DNA of 11,988 bases from Catenibacterium mitsuoka_A (GCF_964259225.1 NZ_CAXVKN010000071.1); one strand, 5' to 3'. Numbered from the stretch's first letter, positions 1 to 8,500 are shown. Numbers and translations: made by a program. Notes: a model not told the origin generated them from the sequence alone.

Positions 1-89
1 ATTTCTATGAACAGCATTAATATATCACAAAAAGCAAAAAATAAACACCTTAATTTTTCTCATTATGAATTCATCATTAATTCGGGCAA

Positions 90-794
90 TTATTTAAGAG
101 ACCATCCATCATCTTTATGATAGATCATCTGTTTAGTCATTCCACCATCTATACAGATGTTCTCACCATTTATAAATGATGCCTTTGATGAACATAAAAA
201 CAATACCATAGATGAAATATCCCGAGGGTTACCTACTCTTCCTGCTGGTTGCTGATATGCATCAGGACCGGTGTATGTATGACCATGAGTATCAATCCAT
301 CCTGGTGAAATAGAATTGACTCTTACATGGCCTCTTAGACTCATCATGAGAGCGTGTGTAAGGGATGCTATGCCACCTTTTGCGGCAGTATAGCTTTCCG
401 TATTGGCTTGACTCATACGGTCTCTAGAAGACGAAATATTGACGATTACAGCATCTTTATTGAAATGTTCTTTAAATAGCTTAGTTAAATAGAATGGAGC
501 AGTGACTCCTACAGATAAAGCATATTGAAATTCCTCATAACTACATTCATCAATACCTTTCATTATAGGCAAAGCATTATTAATGAGATAATCAATATGT
601 CCATACTTTTCAAGTACATAATGACTAAATGCTTCTAATGTTTCTTTGTCTGCAATATCACCAACATAATGATGACCCTCTGCTTTATCTATAACTTCTA
701 CTAAAGCCCCTTCTTTTCTAAAATCTTCTACTATGGCTTGTCCTATACCGTGAGCCCCGCCAGTCATAACAACTACTTTGTCTTTAAACTGCAT
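90..794 (-). CDS. Classical short-chain dehydrogenase/reductase (SDR), NAD(H)-type
   Basis: This 234-residue protein is of classical SDR length and should be a cytosolic NAD(P)-dependent oxidoreductase; its substrate cannot be read from the sequence. Visible motifs are the cofactor-binding TGGAHGIG (11-18), an acidic Asp36 at the end of the second strand (favours NAD(H) over NADP(H)), GDI at 45-47, NNA at 72-74, Ser121-123, the catalytic pair Tyr135 and Lys139 (YTAAK) and SPGW at 163-166. The Asn that usually completes the N-S-Y-K tetrad appears to be Gly96 (SVGVTAPF in place of the usual VNL...). I chose the ATG at 794 because AAGGAG lies 7 bases upstream and the glycine motif then falls at the usual distance; a 20-residue longer reading would start at the rpoC stop codon without a ribosome binding site. 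It follows rpoC by 59 bases across a strong hairpin, so it may be expressed by read-through. Its codon choice (more CAA for Gln) is less biased than that of its neighbours. Confidence 0.9.
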   Translation of the reverse strand: MQFKDKVVVMTGGAHGIGQAIVEDFRKEGALVEVIDKAEGHHYVGDIADKETLEAFSHYVLEKYGHIDYLINNALPIMKGIDECSYEEFQYALSVGVTAPFYLTKLFKEHFNKDAVIVNISSSRDRMSQANTESYTAAKGGIASLTHALMMSLRGHVRVNSISPGWIDTHGHTYTGPDAYQQPAGRVGNPRDISSMVLFLCSSKASFINGENICIDGGMTKQMIYHKDDGWSLK

Positions 795-815
795 AATATT
801 TCTCCTTATATATGA

Positions 816-845
816 AAACACTATGGACATTTGTCCATAGTGTTT
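816..845 (-). terminator. 14-bp perfect inverted repeat after rpoC, probable weak terminator
   Basis: The arms 816-829 and 832-845 are perfectly complementary over 14 bp with only 2 bases between them. It begins 8 bases past the rpoC stop codon. Read on the minus strand the stem ends in GTTTTC, so the U-tract is short (4 U) for an intrinsic terminator. It may act as a partial terminator or as a 3'-end stabiliser and processing hairpin that sets lower expression of the downstream dehydrogenase gene, whose ribosome binding site lies about 8 bases beyond. An operator function for such a symmetrical sequence cannot be excluded. Confidence 0.6.
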
Positions 846-853
846 CTTATTCA

Positions 854-3800
854 TTAAGCGTCATGGTGAGCAGAAACAAATTCTTCTGCTTCATCAAACA
901 TTGTAGATTCAGGAGTGAAGTTTTCAGCTTCTTCTCTTGATTTTTCAAGTTCAGCCTGCTGAGCAGCTTCTTCTTCCTCTCTCTTAATTGTTTCGTCAGA
1001 CTTTAAAGGTCCTCTCAAGCCAGTACCTGCTGGTAATAGCTTACCGATAATAACGTTTTCTTTTAGACCCTTAAGTGGATCGACTTTACCTCTGATGGCA
1101 GCATCAGTAAGAATTCTTGTAGTTTCCTGGAATGATGCAGCTGATAACCAAGAATCAGTTTCTAATGAAGCCTTAGTAATACCAAGTAAGATTGGTCTAC
1201 CTACAGCTGGATGTTTACCTTCCTTAAGAACCTGTCTGTTTAATTCAGTGAAGTTCTTAACTGAAACATGAGATCCTGGTAATGCGTCTGTATCTCCGCC
1301 TTCTACAATCTTCATTCTTCTCATCATCTGCTGAATGATGATTTCGATATGCTTATCAGAAATTTCGATACCCTGTAATCTATATACCTGCTGTACTTCT
1401 TTTAAGATGTAGTTTTCTACAGCTTCTGCAGAGGCAACAGATAATAATTCTTTTGGAGAGATAGAACCTTCAGTAATCTTATCACCTGGTTCAACAATAT
1501 CTCCTTCTTTTACAGCTAACTTAGCACCAATTGGTGTTAAATAAGTCTTAGTTTCAAGATCATTTGCGACAGTTACTTCTGAACGCTGGTTGTTATGGTC
1601 ACCCTGAGTTGTAATTGATGAAACATGTCCATTGATTTCAGAAATAATAGACTTAGCCTTTGGAACACGTGCTTCAAACAATTCCTGGATACGAGGAAGA
1701 CCCTGTGTGATATCGGCGTCACCAGCAACACCACCCATGTGGAATGTACGCATTGTAAGCTGAGTACCTGGTTCACCGATTGACTGTGCAGCCATAATAC
1801 CGATTGTTTCACCAAGTAATACTTCCTGACCAGTTGCTAAGTTTAGACCATAGCACTTACGGCAGATACCGTTCTTAGACTTACATCCAAAGATGTTTCT
1901 AATTTCAACAGTCTTGATACCAGCATCAGATACTGCTTTTGCTGATTTTTCAGTCATTAATTCATTTGCATGGACAATAATTTCACCAGTTGCTGGATCA
2001 ACGATATCCTTTAATGAAGTACGACCAATAAGTCTATCTACTAATGGTACGATGACGTTACCATCAGCTGTATTAATTAATTCAGATACTTTGAATCCCT
2101 TATCAGTATGACAATCATCTTCTGTGATAATAACTTCCTGAGCGACATCGACAAGACGTCTTGTTAAGTAACCTGAGTCGGCAGTCTTTAAGGCTGTATC
2201 TGTAGAACCTTTACGGGCTCCATGTGTAGAGATGAAGAATTCTGATGCAGTTAACCCTTCACGAAGGGCAGACTTGATAGGAAGTTCGATAGTTTCACCC
2301 TTAGGGTTACTCATCAATCCACGCATACCTACAAGCTGAGTGAAGTTAGAGATGTTACCACGGGCACCTGAATCTGACATGATGAAGATTGGGTTATCAC
2401 GGTCAGCTTCGAACTCTTCTTTAACGATACCAGTAACTTCTTCTTTAACGTCATTCCATAATTTGATTACGGCTGTATAACGTTCATGTTCTGTTAACTT
2501 ACCTTTGTTGTATAAATTCTTGATGACTTCAAGATGTTCATCAGCATCATCGAATAAGTGATACTTATCCTGAGGAATCTGAATATCGTAAGCTGATACT
2601 GTAATACCAGCGATAGTTGAATAATAGAATCCCTGATTCTTTAATCTATCAAGCATGACATGGATTTCATCAACTGGACAGATCTTGAAGTATTCATCGA
2701 TGATTGCTCCAAGAGTCTTCTTAGTGAACTGCTTGATTAAAGGCTGATTCTTAATATGTTCCTTGATATCTGTACCATAAGGTAAGAAATATTTCATAGG
2801 AGTTGCTTTTAAGCTTGCCTTATCTGGATCATTTAAGTATGGGAATTCACCTTCAAAAATCTGGTTGAAGATGATCTTACCTACTGTAGTGACTAAGTAC
2901 ATGTTGTTCTGTTCTTCAGTGAATGTCTTATTCTTTAATGCTGAAGCACGGATTGCCATTCTTGTATGTAAGTTAACAGTCTTATTGTAATAAGCCATTA
3001 ATACTTCATTTACATCAGCGAATACTGTACCTTCACCAATCTGATCAGCTTTTTCTGTTGTTAAGTAATAGTTACCAAGCACCATGTCCTGTGATGGAGT
3101 AACGATAGGTTTACCATCTTTTGGACCAAGGATATTTCTAGAACCAAGCATTAACTGTCTTGCTTCCTGAATTGCTTCTTCACCAAGAGGTGCATGGATG
3201 GCCATCTGGTCACCATCGAAGTCGGCATTGAATGCTGGACATGCTAATGGGTGAAGACGGATGGCACGACCTTCTACTAGCTTAGGTTCGAAAGCCTGGA
3301 TACCTAATCTATGTAATGTAGGGGCACGGTTTAATAATACTGGGTGATGTTTGATAACATCTTCAACGATTGGCCAGATCTTATCATCCATCTTATCAAT
3401 CATACGTTCAGCAGCTTTGATATTAGTTGCTAATTCGTTTCTTACTAATCCAGAGATAACGAATGGCTTAAATAAGTTAACAGCCATTTCTCTTGGAATA
3501 CCACACTGGTACATCTTTAATGTAGGTCCTACAGCGATAACTGAACGTCCAGAGTAGTCTACACGCTTACCAAGTAAGTTCTGTCTGAAACGTCCCTGTT
3601 TACCTTTAAGTGTATGTGAAAGAGATTTTAACGCTCTTCCTCCAGCACCTGTAATAGGCTTAGAACGTCTACCATTATCAATTAAAGCATCAACGGCTTC
3701 CTGAAGCATACGCTTTTCATTCTGTACGATGATACTAGGTGTACCTAATTCTAATAATTTCTTTAAACGGTTGTTACGAGTAATGACACGTCTATATAAG

Positions 3801-4567
3801 TCGTTTAAGTCACTTGTCGCAAAACGACCACCGTCTAGCTGAAGCATTGGTCTTAAATCAGGTGGAATAACTGGAAGAACATCCATAATCATCCATTCTG
3901 GCTGGTTATTAGAGCTTCTGAATGCGTCAATTGCTTCAAGTCTCTTTAATAACTTCTGTCTCTTCTGACCCTGAGCTTCTTTTAACTGAGTTTCTACATC
4001 TTCAAGTTCAGCATCTAAGTCAACCTTCTGTAATAATACTTTGATTGCCTCAGCACCGATTTTAGCCTGGAACTGACCACCGAACTTTTCAACACAGTTA
4101 CGGTAATCTCTTTCAGATAATACCTGCTTGTATTCAAGTGGTGTAGAACCTTTATCAGTAACAACATAAGATACGAAGTAGATGATTTCTTCTAACTGTT
4201 TAGGTGACATATCAAGGATAAGTCCCATACGAGATGGAACTCCCTTTAAATACCAGATATGTGCTACTGGAGTAGCTAATTCGATATGACCCATTCTTTC
4301 TCTTCTTACTGAAGAACGAGTGACTTCGACACCACAACGGTCGCAGACAACACCTTTATATCTTACTTTCTTATATTTACCACAAGCACATTCCCAGTCC
4401 TTAGTTGGACCAAAGATTCTTTCACAAAATAAACCATCTTTTTCAGGCTTCTGTGAACGATAGTTGATTGTTTCAGGTTTTTTGACTTCGCCATATGACC
4501 ATTCACGAATCTTCTCAGGAGAGGCTAAACCGATCTGAATTGCTGAAAAATTATTATTCTCTGCCAT
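854..4567 (-). CDS. rpoC: DNA-directed RNA polymerase subunit beta'
   Basis: RpoC is the catalytic large subunit of RNA polymerase; here it has 1237 residues, close to other Gram-positive beta' chains. The N-terminal zinc-binding cysteines are Cys60, Cys62, Cys75 and Cys78. The absolutely conserved NADFDGD (447-453) supplies the three aspartates (449, 451, 453) that hold the catalytic magnesium. The bridge helix lies at about 764-800 (REGLTASEFFISTHGARKG), the second zinc site at Cys819, Cys895, Cys902 and Cys905, and the trigger loop around 926-946 (QSIGEPGTQLTMRTFHMGG). There is no large insertion in the trigger loop, unlike the enterobacterial enzyme. The C-terminus is acidic and Glu-rich. 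The ATG overlaps the rpoB stop codon by one base (TAATG) and its GGAGG lies inside the end of rpoB, which implies coupled translation and near-equal output of both subunits. The stop codon is TAA. Confidence 0.99.
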   Translation of the reverse strand: MAENNNFSAIQIGLASPEKIREWSYGEVKKPETINYRSQKPEKDGLFCERIFGPTKDWECACGKYKKVRYKGVVCDRCGVEVTRSSVRRERMGHIELATPVAHIWYLKGVPSRMGLILDMSPKQLEEIIYFVSYVVTDKGSTPLEYKQVLSERDYRNCVEKFGGQFQAKIGAEAIKVLLQKVDLDAELEDVETQLKEAQGQKRQKLLKRLEAIDAFRSSNNQPEWMIMDVLPVIPPDLRPMLQLDGGRFATSDLNDLYRRVITRNNRLKKLLELGTPSIIVQNEKRMLQEAVDALIDNGRRSKPITGAGGRALKSLSHTLKGKQGRFRQNLLGKRVDYSGRSVIAVGPTLKMYQCGIPREMAVNLFKPFVISGLVRNELATNIKAAERMIDKMDDKIWPIVEDVIKHHPVLLNRAPTLHRLGIQAFEPKLVEGRAIRLHPLACPAFNADFDGDQMAIHAPLGEEAIQEARQLMLGSRNILGPKDGKPIVTPSQDMVLGNYYLTTEKADQIGEGTVFADVNEVLMAYYNKTVNLHTRMAIRASALKNKTFTEEQNNMYLVTTVGKIIFNQIFEGEFPYLNDPDKASLKATPMKYFLPYGTDIKEHIKNQPLIKQFTKKTLGAIIDEYFKICPVDEIHVMLDRLKNQGFYYSTIAGITVSAYDIQIPQDKYHLFDDADEHLEVIKNLYNKGKLTEHERYTAVIKLWNDVKEEVTGIVKEEFEADRDNPIFIMSDSGARGNISNFTQLVGMRGLMSNPKGETIELPIKSALREGLTASEFFISTHGARKGSTDTALKTADSGYLTRRLVDVAQEVIITEDDCHTDKGFKVSELINTADGNVIVPLVDRLIGRTSLKDIVDPATGEIIVHANELMTEKSAKAVSDAGIKTVEIRNIFGCKSKNGICRKCYGLNLATGQEVLLGETIGIMAAQSIGEPGTQLTMRTFHMGGVAGDADITQGLPRIQELFEARVPKAKSIISEINGHVSSITTQGDHNNQRSEVTVANDLETKTYLTPIGAKLAVKEGDIVEPGDKITEGSISPKELLSVASAEAVENYILKEVQQVYRLQGIEISDKHIEIIIQQMMRRMKIVEGGDTDALPGSHVSVKNFTELNRQVLKEGKHPAVGRPILLGITKASLETDSWLSAASFQETTRILTDAAIRGKVDPLKGLKENVIIGKLLPAGTGLRGPLKSDETIKREEEEAAQQAELEKSREEAENFTPESTMFDEAEEFVSAHHDA

Positions 4568-7500
4568 TATTCTTCCTCCTCACCGCTTTTTCCAAATAAT
4601 CCTTCGATAATATCATCGACTGATTCTGGAGCTTCATCATCATCGAAGCTGTCTTCTACGATTTCATCTTCACCTTCGGCAACGAATTCTTCGTGAGTGT
4701 CAACTTCTTCATCTTCTTTTTCTTCTTTTTCATCATTTTCTTCATCTTCTTTTGGCTTCTTAGGCGCATCGAATGAACGAGGGAAACGACGATCTTCATC
4801 TTCGATATTACCTACATTGATTTCATTACCTTCATCATCTAATAGACGAATATCTAATGCCAATGCCTGTAATTCTTTCTTTAATACTCTGAATGATTCA
4901 GGTAATCCTGGTTCAGGTAACTTCTGTCCCTTAACAATTGCTTCATAAGTCTTAACACGTCCTACAACGTCATCTGACTTAACTGTTAAGATTTCACGTA
5001 ATGTATATGCTGCACCATAAGCTTCAAGTGCCCATACTTCCATTTCCCCGAATCTCTGACCACCGTTCTGAGCTTTACCACCAAGTGGCTGCTGAGTAAC
5101 AAGTGAATAAGGACCAACTGATCTTGCATGTAACTTATCATCAACCATGTGACATAACTTGATCATGTACATGATACCAACTGATACTTCGTTATCGAAA
5201 TATTCACCAGTTTTACCAGAAATAACTTTCTGTTTACCATTTTCTGGCATACCAGCTTCCTTCATGATATTTTCTAAGTCCTTAGAATTGATACCATCAA
5301 AGGCTGGAGTAGCGAAATACTGACCACCTAACTGTCTAGCAGCATAACCTAAGTGTAATTCTAATACCTGACCGATGTTCATACGAGATGGTACCCCTAA
5401 TGGGTTAAGCATGATATCAAGTGGTGTACCGTCCTGTAAATGAGGCATATCTTCTGTTGGTAAGATCTTAGAGATGACACCCTTGTTACCGTGTCTACCT
5501 GACATCTTATCCCCTTCAGAAATCTTACGCTTCTGAACGATATATACTTTAATAACCTTGTTTACACCTGGCTGTAAATCATCTCTTTCAACTTCTTTAT
5601 AAGCAAGAGAGTTTGCTGAACCATACTTGTTTTCAGTCTTTCTTTCTTTACCTCTACGAGTGAATACTCTGATACGATGTACGATACCAGAACCACCATG
5701 AGGTACTCTTAATGAGTTATCTTTAACTTCTCTAGATTTTTCACCAAAGATAGCTAATAATAGTTTTTCTTCTGCAGATAATTCTGCCTGTCCCTTAGGA
5801 GTGACTTTACCAACTAAGATATCGCCTTCCTTAACTTCAGCACCAACACGGATAATACCGTTTTCGTCTAAGTTAGAACGAGCATCATCACCTACGTTAG
5901 GGATATCTCTAGTAATTTCTTCAGGGCCAAGCTTTGTATCACGACATTCAATTGTATATTCCTGAATGTGGATAGAAGTATAGTAGTCTTCTTTTACAAG
6001 CTTTTCATTCATGATGACAGCATCTTCGTAGTTATAACCATTCCATGTCATGAAACCTACAAGAACGTTCTGTCCTAATGCTAATTCACCCTGTTCCATA
6101 GCTGGTCCATCAGCAAGAACCTGACCCTTAAGAACATGTTCACCAGCCATAACAATTGGACGATGGTTAATACATGTACCAGCGTTAGATACAGTGAACT
6201 TTAATAACTTGTATGTCTTTTCGCCACTTTCACCTTCAACGATGATCTTCTTAGCGTCAGCATATTTAACAGTTCCTTCTTCTTTCGCAACAACTGCAGC
6301 ACCAGAGTCTCTTGCAGCCTGGAATTCCATACCTGTTCCTACATAAGGTGCATGTGGATTTAATAGAGGTACAGCCTGTCTCTGCATGTTACATCCCATA
6401 AGGGCACGAGTAGCATCATCGTTTTCCAAGAATGGGATACATGAAGATGCAACTGATACGATCTGTTTAGGTGAGATATCGATGAAGTCGATTTCTTCTG
6501 GCTTAGCCATGATGTTTTCACCTAAATGACGTGAAATAACCTGTTCATCAAGAATACGGTCATTTTCATCAGTCTTAACTTTTGCCTGAGCAATAATATA
6601 ATTCTTTTCTTCATCTGCTGTCAAATAACGAATATCATTTTCATCAATAACGCAGTTATTTACTTTACGATATGGAGTTTCAATAAATCCATATTCATTT
6701 ACTTTTGCATAAGATGCAAGTGTAGAAATCAACCCGATGTTAGGACCTTCTGGTGTTTCGATTGGACAGATTCTACCATAGTGAGATGGATGGACGTCTC
6801 GTACTTCATAACCTGCACGGTCTCTTGATAAACCACCAGGACCTAAGGCAGAAAGACGTCTCTTGTTTGTTAATTCGGCAAGTGGGTTAATCTGGTCCAT
6901 GAACTGAGATAACTGAGAACTTGCGAAGAATTCTTTGATTGCAGCAGTTAATGGACGAATGTTTGTTAATGACTGTGGAGTCATAGAATCATCTTCAGCT
7001 AAAGACATTCTTTCCTTAACTACTCTTTCCATACGTGATAAACCGATACGGAACTGGTTCTGAACTAATTCACCAACAGTTCTAACACGTCTGTTACCTA
7101 AATGGTCGATATCATCTAATAAACCAATACGGCTCATTAAAGACACTCTATCTTCAGGTGCTAAGTCCTGAGAATCATAGATATCAACAAGGTTAAGCAT
7201 ATAAGAATATGCAGCAATAAAGTCTGAAATAGTGACAAACTTACTATCTAATGAAAGATCAGTACCGATTACTCTCATCTTGATAGACTTAGATTCATCT
7301 GTATATACATCTAATACCTGAATAGTATGATTAGAATGCATATTTTCGTTAGTTTTAATTTCTCTTGTATGTGCACCTGCTTCAAATACTGGCTTTAAGA
7401 TTTCTAATTTATCTTTAGTAATCTTAGTACCTTCTGTCATTACAACGTTACCATCAACGTCAACAACATCTTCAGCAAGAACACGATCAGCAATACGATC

Positions 7501-8346
7501 TAATAAGCTTAATTTCTTACGTAACTTAAAACGACCTGCTTTTGCTAAATCATAACGTTTTGGATCGAAGAAACGCGCAAATAGTAATGAGTTAGCACCA
7601 TCTAAAGTAGCTGGTTCACCTGGTCTCAATTTACTATAAATTTCCATCAACGCATCATCAGTGTTATGTGTTGGATCCTTTTCAAATGTATTGTAGAGGA
7701 ACTGATGTTCTCCGAAAACTTCAATAATATCTTCATTTGAAGAAAGTCCTAGAGCACGTAAAAGAATAGTACCTGGAATCTTCTTCTGACGGTCAATACG
7801 AACATTTAAAACATCCTTGGCATCATTTTCAAATTCTAACCAAGTACCACGAGATGGGATGACCTGTCCATTGAAGACAGTCTTACCAATCTTGTCTGTT
7901 CCATTACCAAAATAAGCTCCTGGAGAACGAACTAACTGTGAAACGATAACACGTTCTGCACCATTAACAACAAATGTACCTGAATCTGTCATTAATGGGA
8001 AATCACCCATAAATACTTCACTTGTCTTGATTTCTCCAGTTTTCTTATTTACAAGACGTAAAGTAGCACGCAAAGGAGCTGCATAGATTGCATCTCTTTC
8101 TTTACTTTCATCTGCATCATATTTAGGCTCATCAAAACGACAGTCTACAAACTCCAATGATAATGTGTCGTTAAAATTTGTGATAGGATAAATATCCTCA
8201 AATACTTCTCTTATACCTTTTTCCTGAAACCACTTAAATGAATCTGTCTGAATTTCGACAAGGTTAGGTAGTTTCAAAGAACCACTAATACGAGAATAAT
8301 TGCGTCGCTTAATGCGGCTTTCTGCAGTTCTTACATTCTTTTCCAA
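4567..8346 (-). CDS. rpoB: DNA-directed RNA polymerase subunit beta
   Basis: RpoB (1259 residues) forms the other half of the RNA polymerase active cleft and holds the rifampicin pocket. I chose the TTG at 8344-8346: it gives an N-terminus whose spacing to RRNYSRIS equals that of Bacillus RpoB, and AAAGGAG stands 11 bases upstream; a longer reading to 8397 lacks a ribosome binding site. Landmarks are DDIDHLGNRRVR (411-422), the rifampicin cluster (about 477-503), PIETPEGPNIGL (528-539), ENDDATRALMG (641-651), GDKMSGRHGNKG (945-956) and LHARSVGPYSLVTQQPLGGK (1072-1091). Three oddities stand out: Asn494 where most bacteria have His (E. coli 526), an extra segment of about 20 residues near 899-922 where E. 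coli also carries an insertion, and a C-terminal tail of about 63 residues (1197-1259), 33 of them Asp or Glu. It overlaps rpoC by one base and has its own promoter. Confidence 0.98.
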   Translation of the reverse strand: MEKNVRTAESRIKRRNYSRISGSLKLPNLVEIQTDSFKWFQEKGIREVFEDIYPITNFNDTLSLEFVDCRFDEPKYDADESKERDAIYAAPLRATLRLVNKKTGEIKTSEVFMGDFPLMTDSGTFVVNGAERVIVSQLVRSPGAYFGNGTDKIGKTVFNGQVIPSRGTWLEFENDAKDVLNVRIDRQKKIPGTILLRALGLSSNEDIIEVFGEHQFLYNTFEKDPTHNTDDALMEIYSKLRPGEPATLDGANSLLFARFFDPKRYDLAKAGRFKLRKKLSLLDRIADRVLAEDVVDVDGNVVMTEGTKITKDKLEILKPVFEAGAHTREIKTNENMHSNHTIQVLDVYTDESKSIKMRVIGTDLSLDSKFVTISDFIAAYSYMLNLVDIYDSQDLAPEDRVSLMSRIGLLDDIDHLGNRRVRTVGELVQNQFRIGLSRMERVVKERMSLAEDDSMTPQSLTNIRPLTAAIKEFFASSQLSQFMDQINPLAELTNKRRLSALGPGGLSRDRAGYEVRDVHPSHYGRICPIETPEGPNIGLISTLASYAKVNEYGFIETPYRKVNNCVIDENDIRYLTADEEKNYIIAQAKVKTDENDRILDEQVISRHLGENIMAKPEEIDFIDISPKQIVSVASSCIPFLENDDATRALMGCNMQRQAVPLLNPHAPYVGTGMEFQAARDSGAAVVAKEEGTVKYADAKKIIVEGESGEKTYKLLKFTVSNAGTCINHRPIVMAGEHVLKGQVLADGPAMEQGELALGQNVLVGFMTWNGYNYEDAVIMNEKLVKEDYYTSIHIQEYTIECRDTKLGPEEITRDIPNVGDDARSNLDENGIIRVGAEVKEGDILVGKVTPKGQAELSAEEKLLLAIFGEKSREVKDNSLRVPHGGSGIVHRIRVFTRRGKERKTENKYGSANSLAYKEVERDDLQPGVNKVIKVYIVQKRKISEGDKMSGRHGNKGVISKILPTEDMPHLQDGTPLDIMLNPLGVPSRMNIGQVLELHLGYAARQLGGQYFATPAFDGINSKDLENIMKEAGMPENGKQKVISGKTGEYFDNEVSVGIMYMIKLCHMVDDKLHARSVGPYSLVTQQPLGGKAQNGGQRFGEMEVWALEAYGAAYTLREILTVKSDDVVGRVKTYEAIVKGQKLPEPGLPESFRVLKKELQALALDIRLLDDEGNEINVGNIEDEDRRFPRSFDAPKKPKEDEENDEKEEKEDEEVDTHEEFVAEGEDEIVEDSFDDDEAPESVDDIIEGLFGKSGEEEE

Positions 8347-8385
8347 AATCCGTTCCACTCCTTTTTTAATCTCTATCTGCAAGCT

Positions 8386-8404
8386 AAAAAGGGTCAAAAT
8401 GACC
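8386..8404 (-). promoter_or_regulatory. Small hairpin plus U-tract in the rpoB leader (possible attenuator)
   Basis: On the minus strand GGTCA-TTT-TGACC forms a 5-bp stem that is followed by CTTTTT, about 40 bases before the rpoB start codon. AAAA upstream could extend the helix by pairing with the U-tract. This looks like a minimal attenuator or pause hairpin in an untranslated leader of about 80 bases. The stem is short, so it may be coincidental. Confidence 0.3.
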
Positions 8405-8433
8405 TGCTTTTATACATGAGTAGGCATTTTAGT

Positions 8434-8462
8434 ATACTAGCACAAGGGTACTTTTGTGTCAA
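8434..8462 (-). promoter_or_regulatory. rpoBC promoter
   Basis: A perfect -35 TTGACA (8457-8462) is separated by 17 bases from a -10 TAGTAT (8434-8439); an overlapping TATACT at 8431-8436 would give a 20-base spacer. Transcription would begin near 8427, leaving a leader of about 80 bases. The -35 lies only 3 bases past the U-tract of the preceding terminator, so rpoBC is uncoupled from the upstream genes. The spacer holds an imperfect palindrome, CACAA ... TTGTG around GTAC, which is a possible regulator site. Confidence 0.7.
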
Positions 8463-8465
8463 CCC

Positions 8466-8492
8466 AAAAAGGGAAATTTATACAATTTCCCT
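8466..8492 (-). terminator. Intrinsic terminator after the methyltransferase gene
   Basis: AGGGAAATT (8492-8484 on the minus strand) and AATTTCCCT (8478-8470) form a 9-bp perfect stem with the 5-base loop GTATA, followed by TTTT. It sits 8 bases downstream of the methyltransferase stop codon and directly before the rpoB -35 box. Confidence 0.85.
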
Positions 8493-8500
8493 ATAGTTCA

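Noticed and set aside
804..828. MerR-like promoter with a 19-base spacer (TGGACA ... TATATA) for the SDR gene
   Set aside because: The start point would fall within or past the AAGGAG, so the transcript would lose its ribosome binding site; a hairpin role is simpler.
795..854. N-terminal extension of the SDR (MNKKHYGQ...)
   Set aside because: It would translate the inverted repeat and the ribosome binding site; the ATG at 794 fits the family length.
1573..3557. Short open frames inside rpoC on both strands
   Set aside because: They are shadows of a strongly conserved coding region with no initiation signals.
4690..4760. Trinucleotide microsatellite (TTC/TCT) in rpoB as phase-variable
   Set aside because: Repeats are multiples of three and interrupted; slippage would only change the tail length, and there is no sign of frame switching.
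4697..4948. Ser/Phe-rich plus-strand open frame
   Set aside because: It is the antisense of the Glu/Asp-rich RpoB tail (TTC/TCT repeats), with no ribosome binding site or homology.
8347..8397. N-terminal extension of RpoB (MTLFSLQIEIKKG...) from an upstream TTG
   Set aside because: It has no ribosome binding site and would translate through the AAAGGAG of the real start.
8440..8458. Rex (redox repressor) operator in the rpoB promoter
   Set aside because: The half-sites are in the order CACAA...TTGTG, the reverse of the Rex consensus TTGTG...CACAA.
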